64,000 nt of DNA from Campylobacter coli 76339 (GTDB lineage: Bacteria > Campylobacterota > Campylobacteria > Campylobacterales > Campylobacteraceae): contig HG326877.1 of the NCBI GenBank assembly GCA_000470055.1, positions 943,661-1,007,660 of the forward strand, read 5' to 3'. The translations under genes were made by a program, and so were the position numbers. Positions 50,787 through 59,291 of this stretch are shown here, in pieces (position 1 is the stretch's first letter; the number at the start of each line of letters is the position of its first letter). Below the pieces are notes generated by a model. It was not told the DNA's origin and made no database searches. It saw only the letters and a program-made list of their open reading frames with translations.

Positions 50787-51408
50787 TTTAGATCTTAGTC
50801 TTTATCTTGTAGCAAGTCGTGGAAAAAAAAGTGACGAGCTTTTTTTAAACACGCTTGAAGAAGCGATAAAAGGCGGAGTAAGTATAATCCAACTTCGTGA
50901 AAAAGAATTAAATTCAAGAGAATTTTACAAGCTTGGCTTGAAAGTACAAAAGCTTTGCAAGGGGTATGAAATACCCTTTTTAATCAATGATAGAATCGAT
51001 ATTGCCTTAGCTTTAGATGCTGATGGGGTGCATTTAGGGCAAGAGGATTTAGAAGTGCATCTTGCAAGAAAAATTCTAGGCAAGGAAAAAATCATAGGCT
51101 TAAGTCTTAAGAACTTAGAACAATTAAAAAATATCGAGGGGGTTGATTATTTAGGTTGTGGTGCGATTAAGGCTACTCCGACTAAAGAAAGTTCTGTTAT
51201 AAGTCTTGAAACTTTGAATCAAATTTGCGAGAAAAGTCCTGTAGGCGTGGTAGCAATAGGCGGGATAGATAAAGAGCTGATTAAAAAATTAAAGGGCATT
51301 AAAATAAGTGGCATTGCAGTAGTTAGAGCCATAATGGACACGCAAGATGCTTATTTGGCAGCTAAAGAGCTTAGGCAAGAAATGAATGAAAATTTATCTT
51401 TTAAATGA
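50776..51408 (+). CDS. thiE: ThiE, thiamine-phosphate synthase
   Basis: ThiE couples HMP-diphosphate to thiazole phosphate. Motifs IIQLREKELNSREF, FLINDRIDIALALDADGVHLGQEDL, YLGCGAIKATPTK and the phosphate-binding VVAIGGIDKELI are present. Length is 210. It overlaps hemD by 23 bases. Confidence 0.94.
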   Translation: MKNDLDLSLYLVASRGKKSDELFLNTLEEAIKGGVSIIQLREKELNSREFYKLGLKVQKLCKGYEIPFLINDRIDIALALDADGVHLGQEDLEVHLARKILGKEKIIGLSLKNLEQLKNIEGVDYLGCGAIKATPTKESSVISLETLNQICEKSPVGVVAIGGIDKELIKKLKGIKISGIAVVRAIMDTQDAYLAAKELRQEMNENLSFK

Positions 51409-52015
51409 AACTGCTTTTGAGGGTGTAGAAAATCTTGTTTTAAATGAGATAGTTTTTTATGATTTTAGTGTTAATTTAAACGAATTTGATGCTTTAATTT
51501 GTACTTCAAAAAATGCCCTAAAGGCTTTAAAAAAAACAAAAAATAGTTTAAATTTAGATATTAATGTGTATGCAGTAGGGCAGGGCACTGCTCAATTTGC
51601 TAAGGATATGGGTTTTAAAAAGGTTCAATTTGCGCCAAAATCTTATGGAAGCGAGCTTTTTAATCATTTTAAAGAGGAATTAAAAAGCCAAAAATGCCTT
51701 TATTTAAGGGCTGAAAATATAGCTTCTACTTTAAATTTAGATCTTAGATCTTATGGGGTAGATTTAAAAGAAATCATTGTTTATAAGAATGTTTTTAAAG
51801 AGGGCAAGCAAACAATCCTTCATCCTGCTATTTTTATTTTCACCTCTCCTTTAAGTGTGGAAAATTTTTTAAGACAATATAATTTAGAAAAGGAAGATAA
51901 GGTTATAGCAATAGGGCAGAGTACAGCAAAAAAACTTACCCATCTAGATCATCTTTTTATAAGTTCTAAGCAGGATTTAAAAGAGTGTGTGAGATTGGCT
52001 AAAAGTCTTATTTAG
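51386..52015 (+). CDS. hemD: HemD, uroporphyrinogen-III synthase
   Basis: HemD cyclises hydroxymethylbilane to uroporphyrinogen III in haem synthesis. The sequence is weakly conserved in the family, but LICTSKNALKAL, VYAVGQGTAQFAKDMG, YLRAENIASTL and FTSPLSVENFLRQY fall in the HemD order, ending with KVIAIGQSTAKKL. Length is 209. Its end overlaps the convergent gene by 8 bases. Confidence 0.85.
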   Translation: MKIYLLNETAFEGVENLVLNEIVFYDFSVNLNEFDALICTSKNALKALKKTKNSLNLDINVYAVGQGTAQFAKDMGFKKVQFAPKSYGSELFNHFKEELKSQKCLYLRAENIASTLNLDLRSYGVDLKEIIVYKNVFKEGKQTILHPAIFIFTSPLSVENFLRQYNLEKEDKVIAIGQSTAKKLTHLDHLFISSKQDLKECVRLAKSLI

Positions 52016-52460
52016 CTTGATTCCAAAATGATTCTTTTGTGTGTAAGATAAAGGTTTTGTTTATTAAAATTTCATCATTGACATTTTTTTGTGTATTTAA
52101 TGCTATGCTCATATGTGCGATTATGATACCATCTTGGCTCAAATTTGCATCTTTGTTGATCGCTTGAAATTTGAAATTTTTACATTGAGCTATGGGATAG
52201 TGGTATTGTATTTTGATTTTATCGTTTAAATTAGGATAATGAAGCGTGACAGAATCTAAACATTCTTTTCCGTCTAATTTGGCTTGATAAAGTAGATATT
52301 TAGCAAGTTTTTCATCAGCTAAAATTTGGGCTTGTAAATAATAATAAGCATCTTTTACAAATCTAGGTATATAGCTTGAAGTAGTGACATTTAAACTAAG
52401 CCATATTCCTAAAGCACTGATTAAAAATACCAAGGATAGTAAAATATAAGCTCGTTTCAT
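52008..52460 (-). CDS. Small membrane-anchored protein of the pseudopilin cluster
   Basis: I do not recognise a named family. It has one N-terminal membrane helix (AYILLSLVFLISALGIWLSL) with no clear prepilin cleavage motif, and a roughly 120-residue beta-rich exported part with two cysteines. ATG 52460 is preferred over 52484, because it overlaps the previous stop in ATGA style. The position downstream of ctsT and another pseudopilin suggests a minor pseudopilin or assembly component. Length is 150. Confidence 0.6.
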   Translation of the reverse strand: MKRAYILLSLVFLISALGIWLSLNVTTSSYIPRFVKDAYYYLQAQILADEKLAKYLLYQAKLDGKECLDSVTLHYPNLNDKIKIQYHYPIAQCKNFKFQAINKDANLSQDGIIIAHMSIALNTQKNVNDEILINKTFILHTKESFWNQAK

Positions 52461-53125
52461 ATGAATAACCTTTTTGTAAGGCAATATTCTTGCTCATACT
52501 CTTTTAAACATAATTTAAGCTTTTGTTTTTGTATTTCAAATAAACTCACATTATCCATAAAGATAGAATATTGCTCAAGTCGATTATCAAAATAAGGATA
52601 GATTTCATAATGAATTTTATCTTCTTTAAGAAATAATTTTAATCTAGCTTGGATAGGGATAAATTTACTCTTAAAAGAAGTAGTGACATTGTTTTCTGAA
52701 TGAATGAATATTTTTTTAATTTCCTTACCCACTAAGGCATAGACAATGTTTTGTTTATCGTTATATAGTTCTTTTCTATTTTGAAGCTGAAGTTTGAAAT
52801 TACTATTGGGAGAATATAAGCTTGTATTATTTTCTAAAATAAGGCTAGAATTGAGTAATTTTGCTTGATTGCCATCAAGATATAATAAATCCTCTTTAAT
52901 TAAACAGCTTATATAATTTGATTCAAAAGTAATATCAACACAAGTTTGAAGCAATTTTTCCAACCTTAACACACTTAAATGAGTTTTTAGTATCAAATCT
53001 TTCATTTTTAATTGTTGATTGTTTAAATAATGAAATTCCCACAATGTCCTAGATAAAAACACTGCTAAAAATCCAACTAGAATTAATACAAGAATAGTTT
53101 CAAAAAGACTAAAAGCTTTATTCAT
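52457..53125 (-). CDS. Pseudopilin-like protein
   Basis: The N-terminus MNKAFSLFETILVLILVGFLAV fits a type IV pilin-like signal: short basic leader, A before FSLFE, glutamate at mature position 5 and a hydrophobic helix. ATG 53125 is preferred over the 53215 codon, which lies inside ctsT. The rest is beta-rich with two or three cysteines near the C-terminus. It probably forms part of the transformation/type II secretion-like pseudopilus along with ctsT. Length is 222. Confidence 0.7.
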   Translation of the reverse strand: MNKAFSLFETILVLILVGFLAVFLSRTLWEFHYLNNQQLKMKDLILKTHLSVLRLEKLLQTCVDITFESNYISCLIKEDLLYLDGNQAKLLNSSLILENNTSLYSPNSNFKLQLQNRKELYNDKQNIVYALVGKEIKKIFIHSENNVTTSFKSKFIPIQARLKLFLKEDKIHYEIYPYFDNRLEQYSIFMDNVSLFEIQKQKLKLCLKEYEQEYCLTKRLFI

Positions 53126-53423
53126 CGTAAAAATATAGGGAGTAGTCTTGATCTGGAATATATAATTTTTTAAATTGAAAGATTTTATCGTCTGCATAGT
53201 TTTCTTTAAAATCAAGAGTTTTTAAATTTTGTACATGAAGCTTTATATCTTTTTGATGAGGATGGGCGTAAAGTTTATCTTGTAGTGCGTATAATCTTTC
53301 AAAATAATTTAAATAATTATGGTTTTTATTTAGCTGATAAAATAATTTAGAAATACTTGTAAAAATTAATCCTAAAATAATAATGCAAAGAATTAATTCT
53401 AAAAGCGAAAATGCAACCTTCAT
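53118..53423 (-). CDS. ctsT: CtsT, pseudopilin needed for natural transformation
   Basis: This short pseudopilin has signal MKVAFSLLELILCIIILGLIF, with the FSLLE motif (glutamate 5) of prepilins. The C. jejuni homologue Cj1077 (CtsT) is required for DNA uptake. Length is 101. It overlaps the next pseudopilin by 8 bases and proC by 4 bases. Confidence 0.8.
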   Translation of the reverse strand: MKVAFSLLELILCIIILGLIFTSISKLFYQLNKNHNYLNYFERLYALQDKLYAHPHQKDIKLHVQNLKTLDFKENYADDKIFQFKKLYIPDQDYSLYFYDE

Positions 53424-54157
53424 GTTGCACTAGCATTAAGAGCTTCAAAGAAAGTCCCACGGATGCCTTTTTGTTCTAATACTTTAATCCCTTTTATAGT
53501 AACGCCTGCAGGCGAGCAGATATTTTCTTTAATGATAGCTGGGTGCTCATTTTCTAATAAGGCTGCGGCGCTTTTAAAAAGTGAACGAGTAAGATTTAAG
53601 CTTAGCTCTTTTGATAGTCCTTCATGTACGCCAGCATTAGCAATGCTTTCAGCTACTAATGCCAAAAAAGCAGGAGCGCAACCACTTATAGCCATTGCAG
53701 CATTCATTTGTTTTTCTTCGCTTAATTCATAAGCTTTGCCAAAAGTATTTAAAATTTCTATGATTTCATCTTTAAAATTTGAATTTTTTAAAATATAAGG
53801 AGTTGTAGAAGCTTTATATTTAGCTGCTGTATTTGGCATTATCCTCGCGTAGTTTTGAGCTTGGATAAGTTTTAGTTTATCAAAGTCTGTATTGGCTAAA
53901 ACTGAAATTAAAATTTTTGCTTTGCCTTTTAAATTTGCTGCGACACTTTCTAAAGCATAAGGCTTAAAAGCTAAGATAATATTTTTATTTTCTATATTAA
54001 AATCTTCATAGAGTAGAGTTTTAAAACCTTCTTTTTCTAAATTTTGAAGTTTTTCTAAATTTCTACCAACTATATAGATATTATAAGAATCTTTTAATCC
54101 ATAAGCTAAAGCTTGCGCCATTGCACCATTAGCAAGTATATATAAATCGGCTTTCAT
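53420..54157 (-). CDS. proC: ProC, pyrroline-5-carboxylate reductase
   Basis: ProC reduces pyrroline-5-carboxylate to proline. The N-terminal NAD(P)-binding LYILANGAMAQALAYG, ARIMPNTAAKY, AISGCAPAFLALVAESIANAGVHEGL and the C-terminal ENICSPAGVTIKGI are typical. The Rossmann glycine pattern reads ANGAMA, somewhat divergent. Length is 245. It overlaps ctsT by 4 bases and abuts fliW. Confidence 0.92.
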   Translation of the reverse strand: MKADLYILANGAMAQALAYGLKDSYNIYIVGRNLEKLQNLEKEGFKTLLYEDFNIENKNIILAFKPYALESVAANLKGKAKILISVLANTDFDKLKLIQAQNYARIMPNTAAKYKASTTPYILKNSNFKDEIIEILNTFGKAYELSEEKQMNAAMAISGCAPAFLALVAESIANAGVHEGLSKELSLNLTRSLFKSAAALLENEHPAIIKENICSPAGVTIKGIKVLEQKGIRGTFFEALNASAT

Positions 54158-54546
54158 TACTTTTTAATATAGTTTGCAATCTGATCTGCTTGAAAAAAGT
54201 CAGGATAATTTACAGTGTCTAGAATTACTTGCACCATAGAATTATTATCAAGATTGATAACTACAGGAGCTAGGAAATTTACAGTAGACTCTTCTATGCT
54301 TTTAGCAATTGCTACTATATTGAAAATTTTCATATTAGATTCAGGTGTTAAAGAAAGTAATTCTTGGTAGTATGTAGGTATATCAAATTCATAATCTGGT
54401 CTTATAAGATAAGGGTTAATAAGAACAAAAGAAAAATCTTTTCCATCAAGACTTTTAAGTCTTACAAACACTTCATCAATGGTTGAAAATTCCATATTTT
54501 TGGTTTCTTCGAAACCTAAGATAGGGCATTTAACAGCTAGTGTCAT
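54157..54546 (-). CDS. fliW: FliW, flagellar assembly factor and CsrA antagonist
   Basis: FliW binds CsrA and flagellin, releasing flaA translation as flagellin is exported. The [11 protein letters not shown] start, [17 protein letters not shown] and the C-terminal [20 protein letters not shown] are the FliW core. Length is 129. It is 28 kb from csrA on the same strand. It is expected to start from the gap shared with bamD. Confidence 0.93.
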   Translation of the reverse strand: MTLAVKCPILGFEETKNMEFSTIDEVFVRLKSLDGKDFSFVLINPYLIRPDYEFDIPTYYQELLSLTPESNMKIFNIVAIAKSIEESTVNFLAPVVINLDNNSMVQVILDTVNYPDFFQADQIANYIKK

Positions 54547-54710
54547 TTTTTCTCCTCGAGTTTATAATAAAATATTTTATCACAAAATAAGCAATATTAG
54601 TTCCAAAATTTAAATTATTTATCTATTTTTATTATAATTTTAATCAGAAAATAATCATAAAGTGTTTAAAATAGTATATTTAACTTAAACATTAAAAAGG
54701 GTAAAAATTA

Positions 54711-55358
54711 ATGAGAAAAAAAATCTTTCTATTTATCTTACTAGGAGTTTTATTCAGTGCTTGTAGCACAAAAAATAATGAAGGGCTGTATAATTTAAGC
54801 GCAAATGAATGGTATAAGCAAATCATTAAAGATTTGCAAGATAAGGACTTAGAAAAGGCTGATGATCATTATAATGGTATGGCAAGTGAGCACATAGCAG
54901 ATCCACTTTTAGAGACAACTCAAATTATCTTAGCACAAGCACATATGGATGAAGAAGAATATCAATTAGCAGAGTTTTATTTGGATGAATATAATAAAAA
55001 ATTTGGAAATTCACGCAACGTAGATTATATTCGCTATCTTAAAATTAAGGCCAAATTCGATGCCTTTGCTGTACCAAACCGCAATCAAGCTCTTATGCTT
55101 GAAAGTCAAAAAGAAATAGATAGTTTTTTAAAAGATTATCCTTATACAGAATATGAACCTTTAGTACAAACTATGTTGACTAAATTTAATTTGGCAGTAT
55201 TTTATTTAAATGATACAATACACGATTTATATGAGCGCACAGGACATACTCAAAGCGCTGAAATTTACCAAGAAAGATTACAAGAAAGCGAATTTTATCA
55301 TCAAAGTATCATTAAGCCAGAGCTTCCTTGGTATAGAAGTATATTTGAAAAATTTTAG
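54711..55358 (+). CDS. bamD: BamD, outer membrane assembly lipoprotein
   Basis: BamD is a lipoprotein of the beta-barrel assembly machine. Signal KKIFLFILLGVLFSACS has a lipobox with the cysteine near residue 18. The mature part has TPR repeats: NEWYKQIIKDLQDKDLEKADDHY, QIILAQAHMDEEEYQLAEFYLDEYNKKF. Length is 215. The spacing to lon is 15 bases. Confidence 0.88.
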   Translation: MRKKIFLFILLGVLFSACSTKNNEGLYNLSANEWYKQIIKDLQDKDLEKADDHYNGMASEHIADPLLETTQIILAQAHMDEEEYQLAEFYLDEYNKKFGNSRNVDYIRYLKIKAKFDAFAVPNRNQALMLESQKEIDSFLKDYPYTEYEPLVQTMLTKFNLAVFYLNDTIHDLYERTGHTQSAEIYQERLQESEFYHQSIIKPELPWYRSIFEKF

Positions 55359-55373
55359 ATTTAAGGGAAACTG

Positions 55374-57749
55374 ATGCAAATTGAAGAAATGCAAAATTAT
55401 CCGAGTAATTTACCTATTCTAGTAGAAGATGAATTATTTTTATATCCATTTATGATTACTCCAATTTTTATTAGCGATTCGGCAAATATGAAAGCTTTGG
55501 ATTTGGCGATTAAGAATGATTCAATGCTTTTTGTAGCTCCTTCAAAACTTGAAAATGGAAGATCTTTTGATGAAATTTATGACTGCGGGGTAGTTGGAAC
55601 GATTATGAGAAAAGTTCCTTTACCTGATGATAGAGTTAAAATACTTTTTCAAGGTTATGCTAAAGCTAGAATTATCAAACCGCTTTCAAACAAACCTTTA
55701 GAAGCTCAAATAGAGCTCATCAAAGAAGAAAATTTGGAAGCTACAAAAAAAGAAGCCTTACTAGATGTTTTAAAAGAAAAAGTGAGAGCTTTAGCAAATG
55801 TAAGTCATTATTTTTCACCTGATTTACTTCGAACTATAGACGAGGGTTTGGATGCTTCTAGAATTTGTGATTTGATTTTAAATACTATCCGTATAAAAAA
55901 ACACGAGGCCTATGAATTTTTTATCTTAACTAACCTAGAAGAAAAGCTTTTAAAATTAATAGACTTGATAGCTCAAGAAATAGAAGCCAATAAAATTCAA
56001 AAAGAAATCAAAAACAAGGTTCATTCTCGCATTGATAAAGTCAATAAAGAATATTTTTTAAAAGAACAGCTTAAGCAAATTCAAAAAGAATTAGGTAGTG
56101 ACAGCCAAAAAGAGGATGAAGTTAGGGATTATTATAAAAAATTAGAAAGCAAAAAGAAATTTATGCACGAGGATGCTTACAAGGAAATTAAAAAGCAAAT
56201 TGAGAAATTTGAACGCATTCATCAAGATAATTCCGAAGCTTCTATGATACAAACCTATATTGAAACTGCTTTAGATGTACCTTTTGAAAAAGTAGCAAAG
56301 AAAAAACTTGACATTAAAGAAGTAGCCAAGCAGTTAAATCACGATCATTATGCGCTTAATAAACCAAAAGAACGCATTGAGGAGTATTTTGCTGTGCGTG
56401 AGCTTTTAGAAAAGCGTGGTATAGCAGATAAAGATGGAGCTAAAGTTATACTTTGTCTTTATGGACCTCCAGGGGTTGGAAAAACTTCATTGGCTAATTC
56501 TGTTGCTAAAGCATTAAAAAGAGAACTTATTCGCATCGCTTTAGGGGGTTTAGAGGATGTGAATGAATTGCGCGGACATCGCCGTACTTATATAGGTGCG
56601 ATGCCAGGACGCATTACTCAAGGTTTGATTGAAGCAAAACAAATAAATCCTGTAGTTGTGCTTGATGAAATTGATAAGCTAAATAGAAGTTTTAGAGGCG
56701 ATCCTAGTGCGGTTCTTTTAGAAATTTTAGATCCTGAACAAAATTCTAAATTTAGGGATTATTATTTAAATTTTAATCTTGATTTGAGCAAGGTGATTTT
56801 TATAGCAACGGCTAATGATATAAGCAATATACCTGCTCCTTTAAGGGATAGGATGGAATTTATAGAGCTAAGCTCTTATACTCCAAATGAAAAATTTCAC
56901 ATTACTAAAAAATATTTAATTCCTGATGAGCTTAAAAAGCATGGATTAAAATCTAGTGAATTAGATATTAATGATGAGACTATAGAGCTTATCATAAGCG
57001 AATACACTAGAGAATCGGGGGTAAGAAATTTACGCAGAAAAATAGCTGAGCTTTGCCGTAAAAGTGCTAAAAAATTACTTTTAGAAGATATTAAAAAAGT
57101 AAGCATCAATGTTAAAAATTTAAATGAATTTTTAGATAAAAAAGTTTTTGAGATAGAAAAGCATGATGGAGAAAACCGCGTAGGACAAGTCAATGGACTA
57201 GCATGGACTAGTGTGGGCGGAGATGTTTTAAAGGTTGAAGCGATCAAGATTAAAGGTAAGGGAGAATTGACTCTTACTGGAAGCTTGGGTGATGTGATGA
57301 AAGAATCTGCTAGAATTGCTTTTAGCGTGATTAAGGTTTTAATCGATGAAGGGAGGATTAAAATTCCTAAAAAGATGATTATTGATCCTAAAAACAATGT
57401 TTATGATAGTTATAACTTGCATATCCATGTACCCGATGGCGCAACTCCAAAAGATGGCCCAAGTGCTGGAATTACGATGAGCACAGCTATCGCTTCAGTT
57501 TTTAGCGATAAAAAGGTTCGATCTGATGTGGCTATGACTGGAGAGATAGATTTGGCTGGAAAAGTATTGCCTATAGGAGGGCTTAAAGAAAAGCTTATTG
57601 CAGCATATAAAGCTGATATTAAAATAGCTTTGATTCCAAAGAAAAACTATGAAAGAGATTTAAAAGATATTCCTGATGAGGTTAAAGATAACATGAAAAT
57701 CATTGGAGTTACAGATTTTGATGAGGTTTTAAAATACGCTTTAGTTTAA
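55374..57749 (+). CDS. lon: Lon, ATP-dependent serine protease
   Basis: Lon is a cytoplasmic protease for misfolded and regulatory proteins. The N-terminal substrate domain begins after [19 protein letters not shown], with a long coiled coil through residues 180-300. AAA has [11 protein letters not shown] near 365 and VVLDEIDKL. The proteolytic domain has DGPSAGITM with catalytic serine near 700 and [12 protein letters not shown] with catalytic lysine. Length is 791. Confidence 0.96.
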   Translation: MQIEEMQNYPSNLPILVEDELFLYPFMITPIFISDSANMKALDLAIKNDSMLFVAPSKLENGRSFDEIYDCGVVGTIMRKVPLPDDRVKILFQGYAKARIIKPLSNKPLEAQIELIKEENLEATKKEALLDVLKEKVRALANVSHYFSPDLLRTIDEGLDASRICDLILNTIRIKKHEAYEFFILTNLEEKLLKLIDLIAQEIEANKIQKEIKNKVHSRIDKVNKEYFLKEQLKQIQKELGSDSQKEDEVRDYYKKLESKKKFMHEDAYKEIKKQIEKFERIHQDNSEASMIQTYIETALDVPFEKVAKKKLDIKEVAKQLNHDHYALNKPKERIEEYFAVRELLEKRGIADKDGAKVILCLYGPPGVGKTSLANSVAKALKRELIRIALGGLEDVNELRGHRRTYIGAMPGRITQGLIEAKQINPVVVLDEIDKLNRSFRGDPSAVLLEILDPEQNSKFRDYYLNFNLDLSKVIFIATANDISNIPAPLRDRMEFIELSSYTPNEKFHITKKYLIPDELKKHGLKSSELDINDETIELIISEYTRESGVRNLRRKIAELCRKSAKKLLLEDIKKVSINVKNLNEFLDKKVFEIEKHDGENRVGQVNGLAWTSVGGDVLKVEAIKIKGKGELTLTGSLGDVMKESARIAFSVIKVLIDEGRIKIPKKMIIDPKNNVYDSYNLHIHVPDGATPKDGPSAGITMSTAIASVFSDKKVRSDVAMTGEIDLAGKVLPIGGLKEKLIAAYKADIKIALIPKKNYERDLKDIPDEVKDNMKIIGVTDFDEVLKYALV

Positions 57750-57768
57750 AATCTAGAGTGAGGGAAGA

Positions 57769-57798
57769 AAAAGGCAAAATATTGATTTTGCCTTTTTT
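57769..57798. terminator. Bidirectional rho-independent terminator between lon and rpsR
   Basis: AAAGGCAAAAT (about 57770-57780) pairs with ATTTTGCCTTT (57785-57795) around loop ATTG, with T- and A-runs on the two sides. This is expected between convergent transcripts of lon and the rpsF-ssb-rpsR operon. Confidence 0.85.
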
Positions 57799-57804
57799 AA
57801 CAAC

Positions 57805-58066
57805 TTATAGTCCTTCGAAAGGATTATTTACTACTTCTTTTCTATCTACTATGTAAGGAATAAGAGCTACATGTCTAGCGCGTTTAATAGCAACTTCTAC
57901 CATTTCTTGGTATTTTTTGTCTTGTCCCTGTTAAGCGGCGAGGCATGATTTTAAATCTTTCTGATAAAGCATGTTTTAACATAGCTGTATCTTTATAATC
58001 AATAAATTCAACTTTTGCTTCTGTGTATTTGCAATATTTGCGAGAGTATTTTCTTTTTTCTGCCAT
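57805..58066 (-). pseudogene. rpsR: Ribosomal protein S18, apparent frameshift
   Basis: S18 pairs with S6 on the 30S platform. The first part [30 protein letters not shown] and MPRRLTGT is normal, then the frame diverges ([12 protein letters not shown]) and stops at 57884. The next frame reads [27 protein letters not shown] and ends NNPFEGL at 57805-57807. Dropping one base from the run at 57913-57918 gives [13 protein letters not shown], an intact S18 of about 86 residues. This gene is essential, so the frameshift is most likely a sequence error. It is the third gene after rpsF and ssb. Confidence 0.9.
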
Positions 58067-58076
58067 AGTTTATCCT

Positions 58077-58625
58077 TTAAAATGGTAAATCGGTGTCATC
58101 GCTATCGTAAGCGTCAACATCAATTTCTTTAATTTTTTCTTGGTTTTGGTTAGGATTTTGTGATTTTACCTGTGTTTGCTGTGGAGCTTTTTTGAAATTA
58201 TTTTCACTCATATAAGGATCGTAACTTTGGTTTTCATAACTTGGGTAGCTGTTATTAGCTCCATAATTGCTTCCACCATTGTTAAAATTTCCACCCTGTT
58301 GAGGATTGTTTCCTAGCATTTCCATGTTTTCAACTTGAATGCTGTGTTTAGAGCGCATTTGCCCATTTTGATCATTCCACTGTTCAAATCTTAAACGCCC
58401 TTCTATAAGAACCTTAGAACCTTTAGAAAGGTATTGGTTTGCTACTTCAGCAGTACGACCATAAAAACTGATATCAACAAAACAAGTTTCTTCTCGTCTT
58501 TCACCATTTGTAGTAAATTTTCTTGTTACTGCAATGGCTGAAGCTCCGATAGCATTTCCATTTTGGCCATAACGCATTTCTATATCGCGTGTTAAATTAC
58601 CCACCAAAACAACTTTGTTAAACAT
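58077..58625 (-). CDS. ssb: Single-stranded DNA-binding protein
   Basis: SSB has an OB-fold of about 110 residues beginning MFNKVVLVGNLTRDIEMRY, with LSKGSKVLIEGRLRFEQW. A disordered Gly/Asn/Gln-rich linker and the acidic C-terminal tip DSDDTDLPF, which recruits partner proteins, complete the chain. Length is 182. It lies between rpsF and rpsR in the usual order. Confidence 0.97.
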   Translation of the reverse strand: MFNKVVLVGNLTRDIEMRYGQNGNAIGASAIAVTRKFTTNGERREETCFVDISFYGRTAEVANQYLSKGSKVLIEGRLRFEQWNDQNGQMRSKHSIQVENMEMLGNNPQQGGNFNNGGSNYGANNSYPSYENQSYDPYMSENNFKKAPQQTQVKSQNPNQNQEKIKEIDVDAYDSDDTDLPF

Positions 58626-58633
58626 TTTTTTCC

Positions 58634-59011
58634 TTATTGAATTTCAGGCGCGTCTAAAGGTTTGATCTCTTTTTTAGACTGTTTAATGCCATGGCTTAGT
58701 TTTTCCCAAGCTGCAATTTCTTTTTTATTTTCATATTTTACAATTAAAAATCTTATTACTTCTTCTGTAATTCTTAAAATTCTTTCAAGCTCTGCAATTA
58801 AATTTGTAGGAGCTTTGAAATAAATTACAAAATAAGTTCCTCTTTCGTATTTCTTAATTTTATACGCTAATTTTCTAGTGCCCATTGGAACAACTGTTTC
58901 AATTTCTGCACCATTTTTTACAAGGACTTCTTTTACGAATTCCAACTTCGCATTCACTTCCTCTTCGGTAAGTGTTGGTTTTAAAATAAATAAAACCTCA
59001 TAATGTTTCAT
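58634..59011 (-). CDS. rpsF: Ribosomal protein S6
   Basis: S6 of the small subunit pairs with S18. [47 protein letters not shown] and the edge strand [10 protein letters not shown] are characteristic. Length is 125. It heads the rpsF-ssb-rpsR operon; the promoter candidate is at 59088-59096. Confidence 0.96.
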   Translation of the reverse strand: MKHYEVLFILKPTLTEEEVNAKLEFVKEVLVKNGAEIETVVPMGTRKLAYKIKKYERGTYFVIYFKAPTNLIAELERILRITEEVIRFLIVKYENKKEIAAWEKLSHGIKQSKKEIKPLDAPEIQ

Positions 59012-59032
59012 ATATTCTCCTTTTGGATGTTA

Positions 59033-59051
59033 AGCCTATGTGTTTCACAGG
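59033..59051 (-). promoter_or_regulatory. Hairpin in rpsF leader
   Basis: On the minus strand GCCTGTGAAACACATAGGC forms a short stem with a loop of three A's and one mismatch, placed between promoter and ribosome binding site. Autogenous control by S6/S18 is known elsewhere, but the CCG bulge of that motif is not visible. The role is unproven. Confidence 0.35.
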
Positions 59052-59087
59052 CAAGGATTTTGCAAAGTTTTTACAATGCAAGACTTA

Positions 59088-59096
59088 ATTATACCA
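59088..59096 (-). promoter_or_regulatory. Extended -10 promoter element for rpsF-ssb-rpsR
   Basis: On the minus strand TGGTATAAT is a consensus extended -10 about 77 bases from the rpsF ATG at 59011. This is a pattern match. Confidence 0.6.
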
Positions 59097-59154
59097 AAAT
59101 ATACTTAATCTTTACTTTTCGGGCGTCAATAGAGAATGTTTAATTTAGCTTTAT

Positions 59155-59167
59155 ATTGATTATCAAT
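59155..59167. promoter_or_regulatory. 13-bp inverted repeat upstream of the MFS gene
   Basis: ATTGATTATCAAT is a perfect 6-1-6 palindrome, followed directly by an imperfect dyad (TTGT...ACAA). It lies in the 280-base divergent gap between rpsF and the MFS gene. It could be a regulator site; A/T-rich palindromes are frequent by chance here. Confidence 0.3.
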
Positions 59168-59291
59168 TGTTACTTAATTACAACATATTAAAAAAAATTT
59201 AATATTTATATACTTGCTTATTTTGATTTTATGTTATTATTTATTTTGATGGTACCTGAGTTTAGATAATTAAAATACGGGAGGATATTTT

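Noticed and set aside
59033-59051. S6/S18 autoregulatory RNA motif
   Set aside because: The hairpin is short and the known CCG bulge is not visible, so it is listed only as a hairpin.
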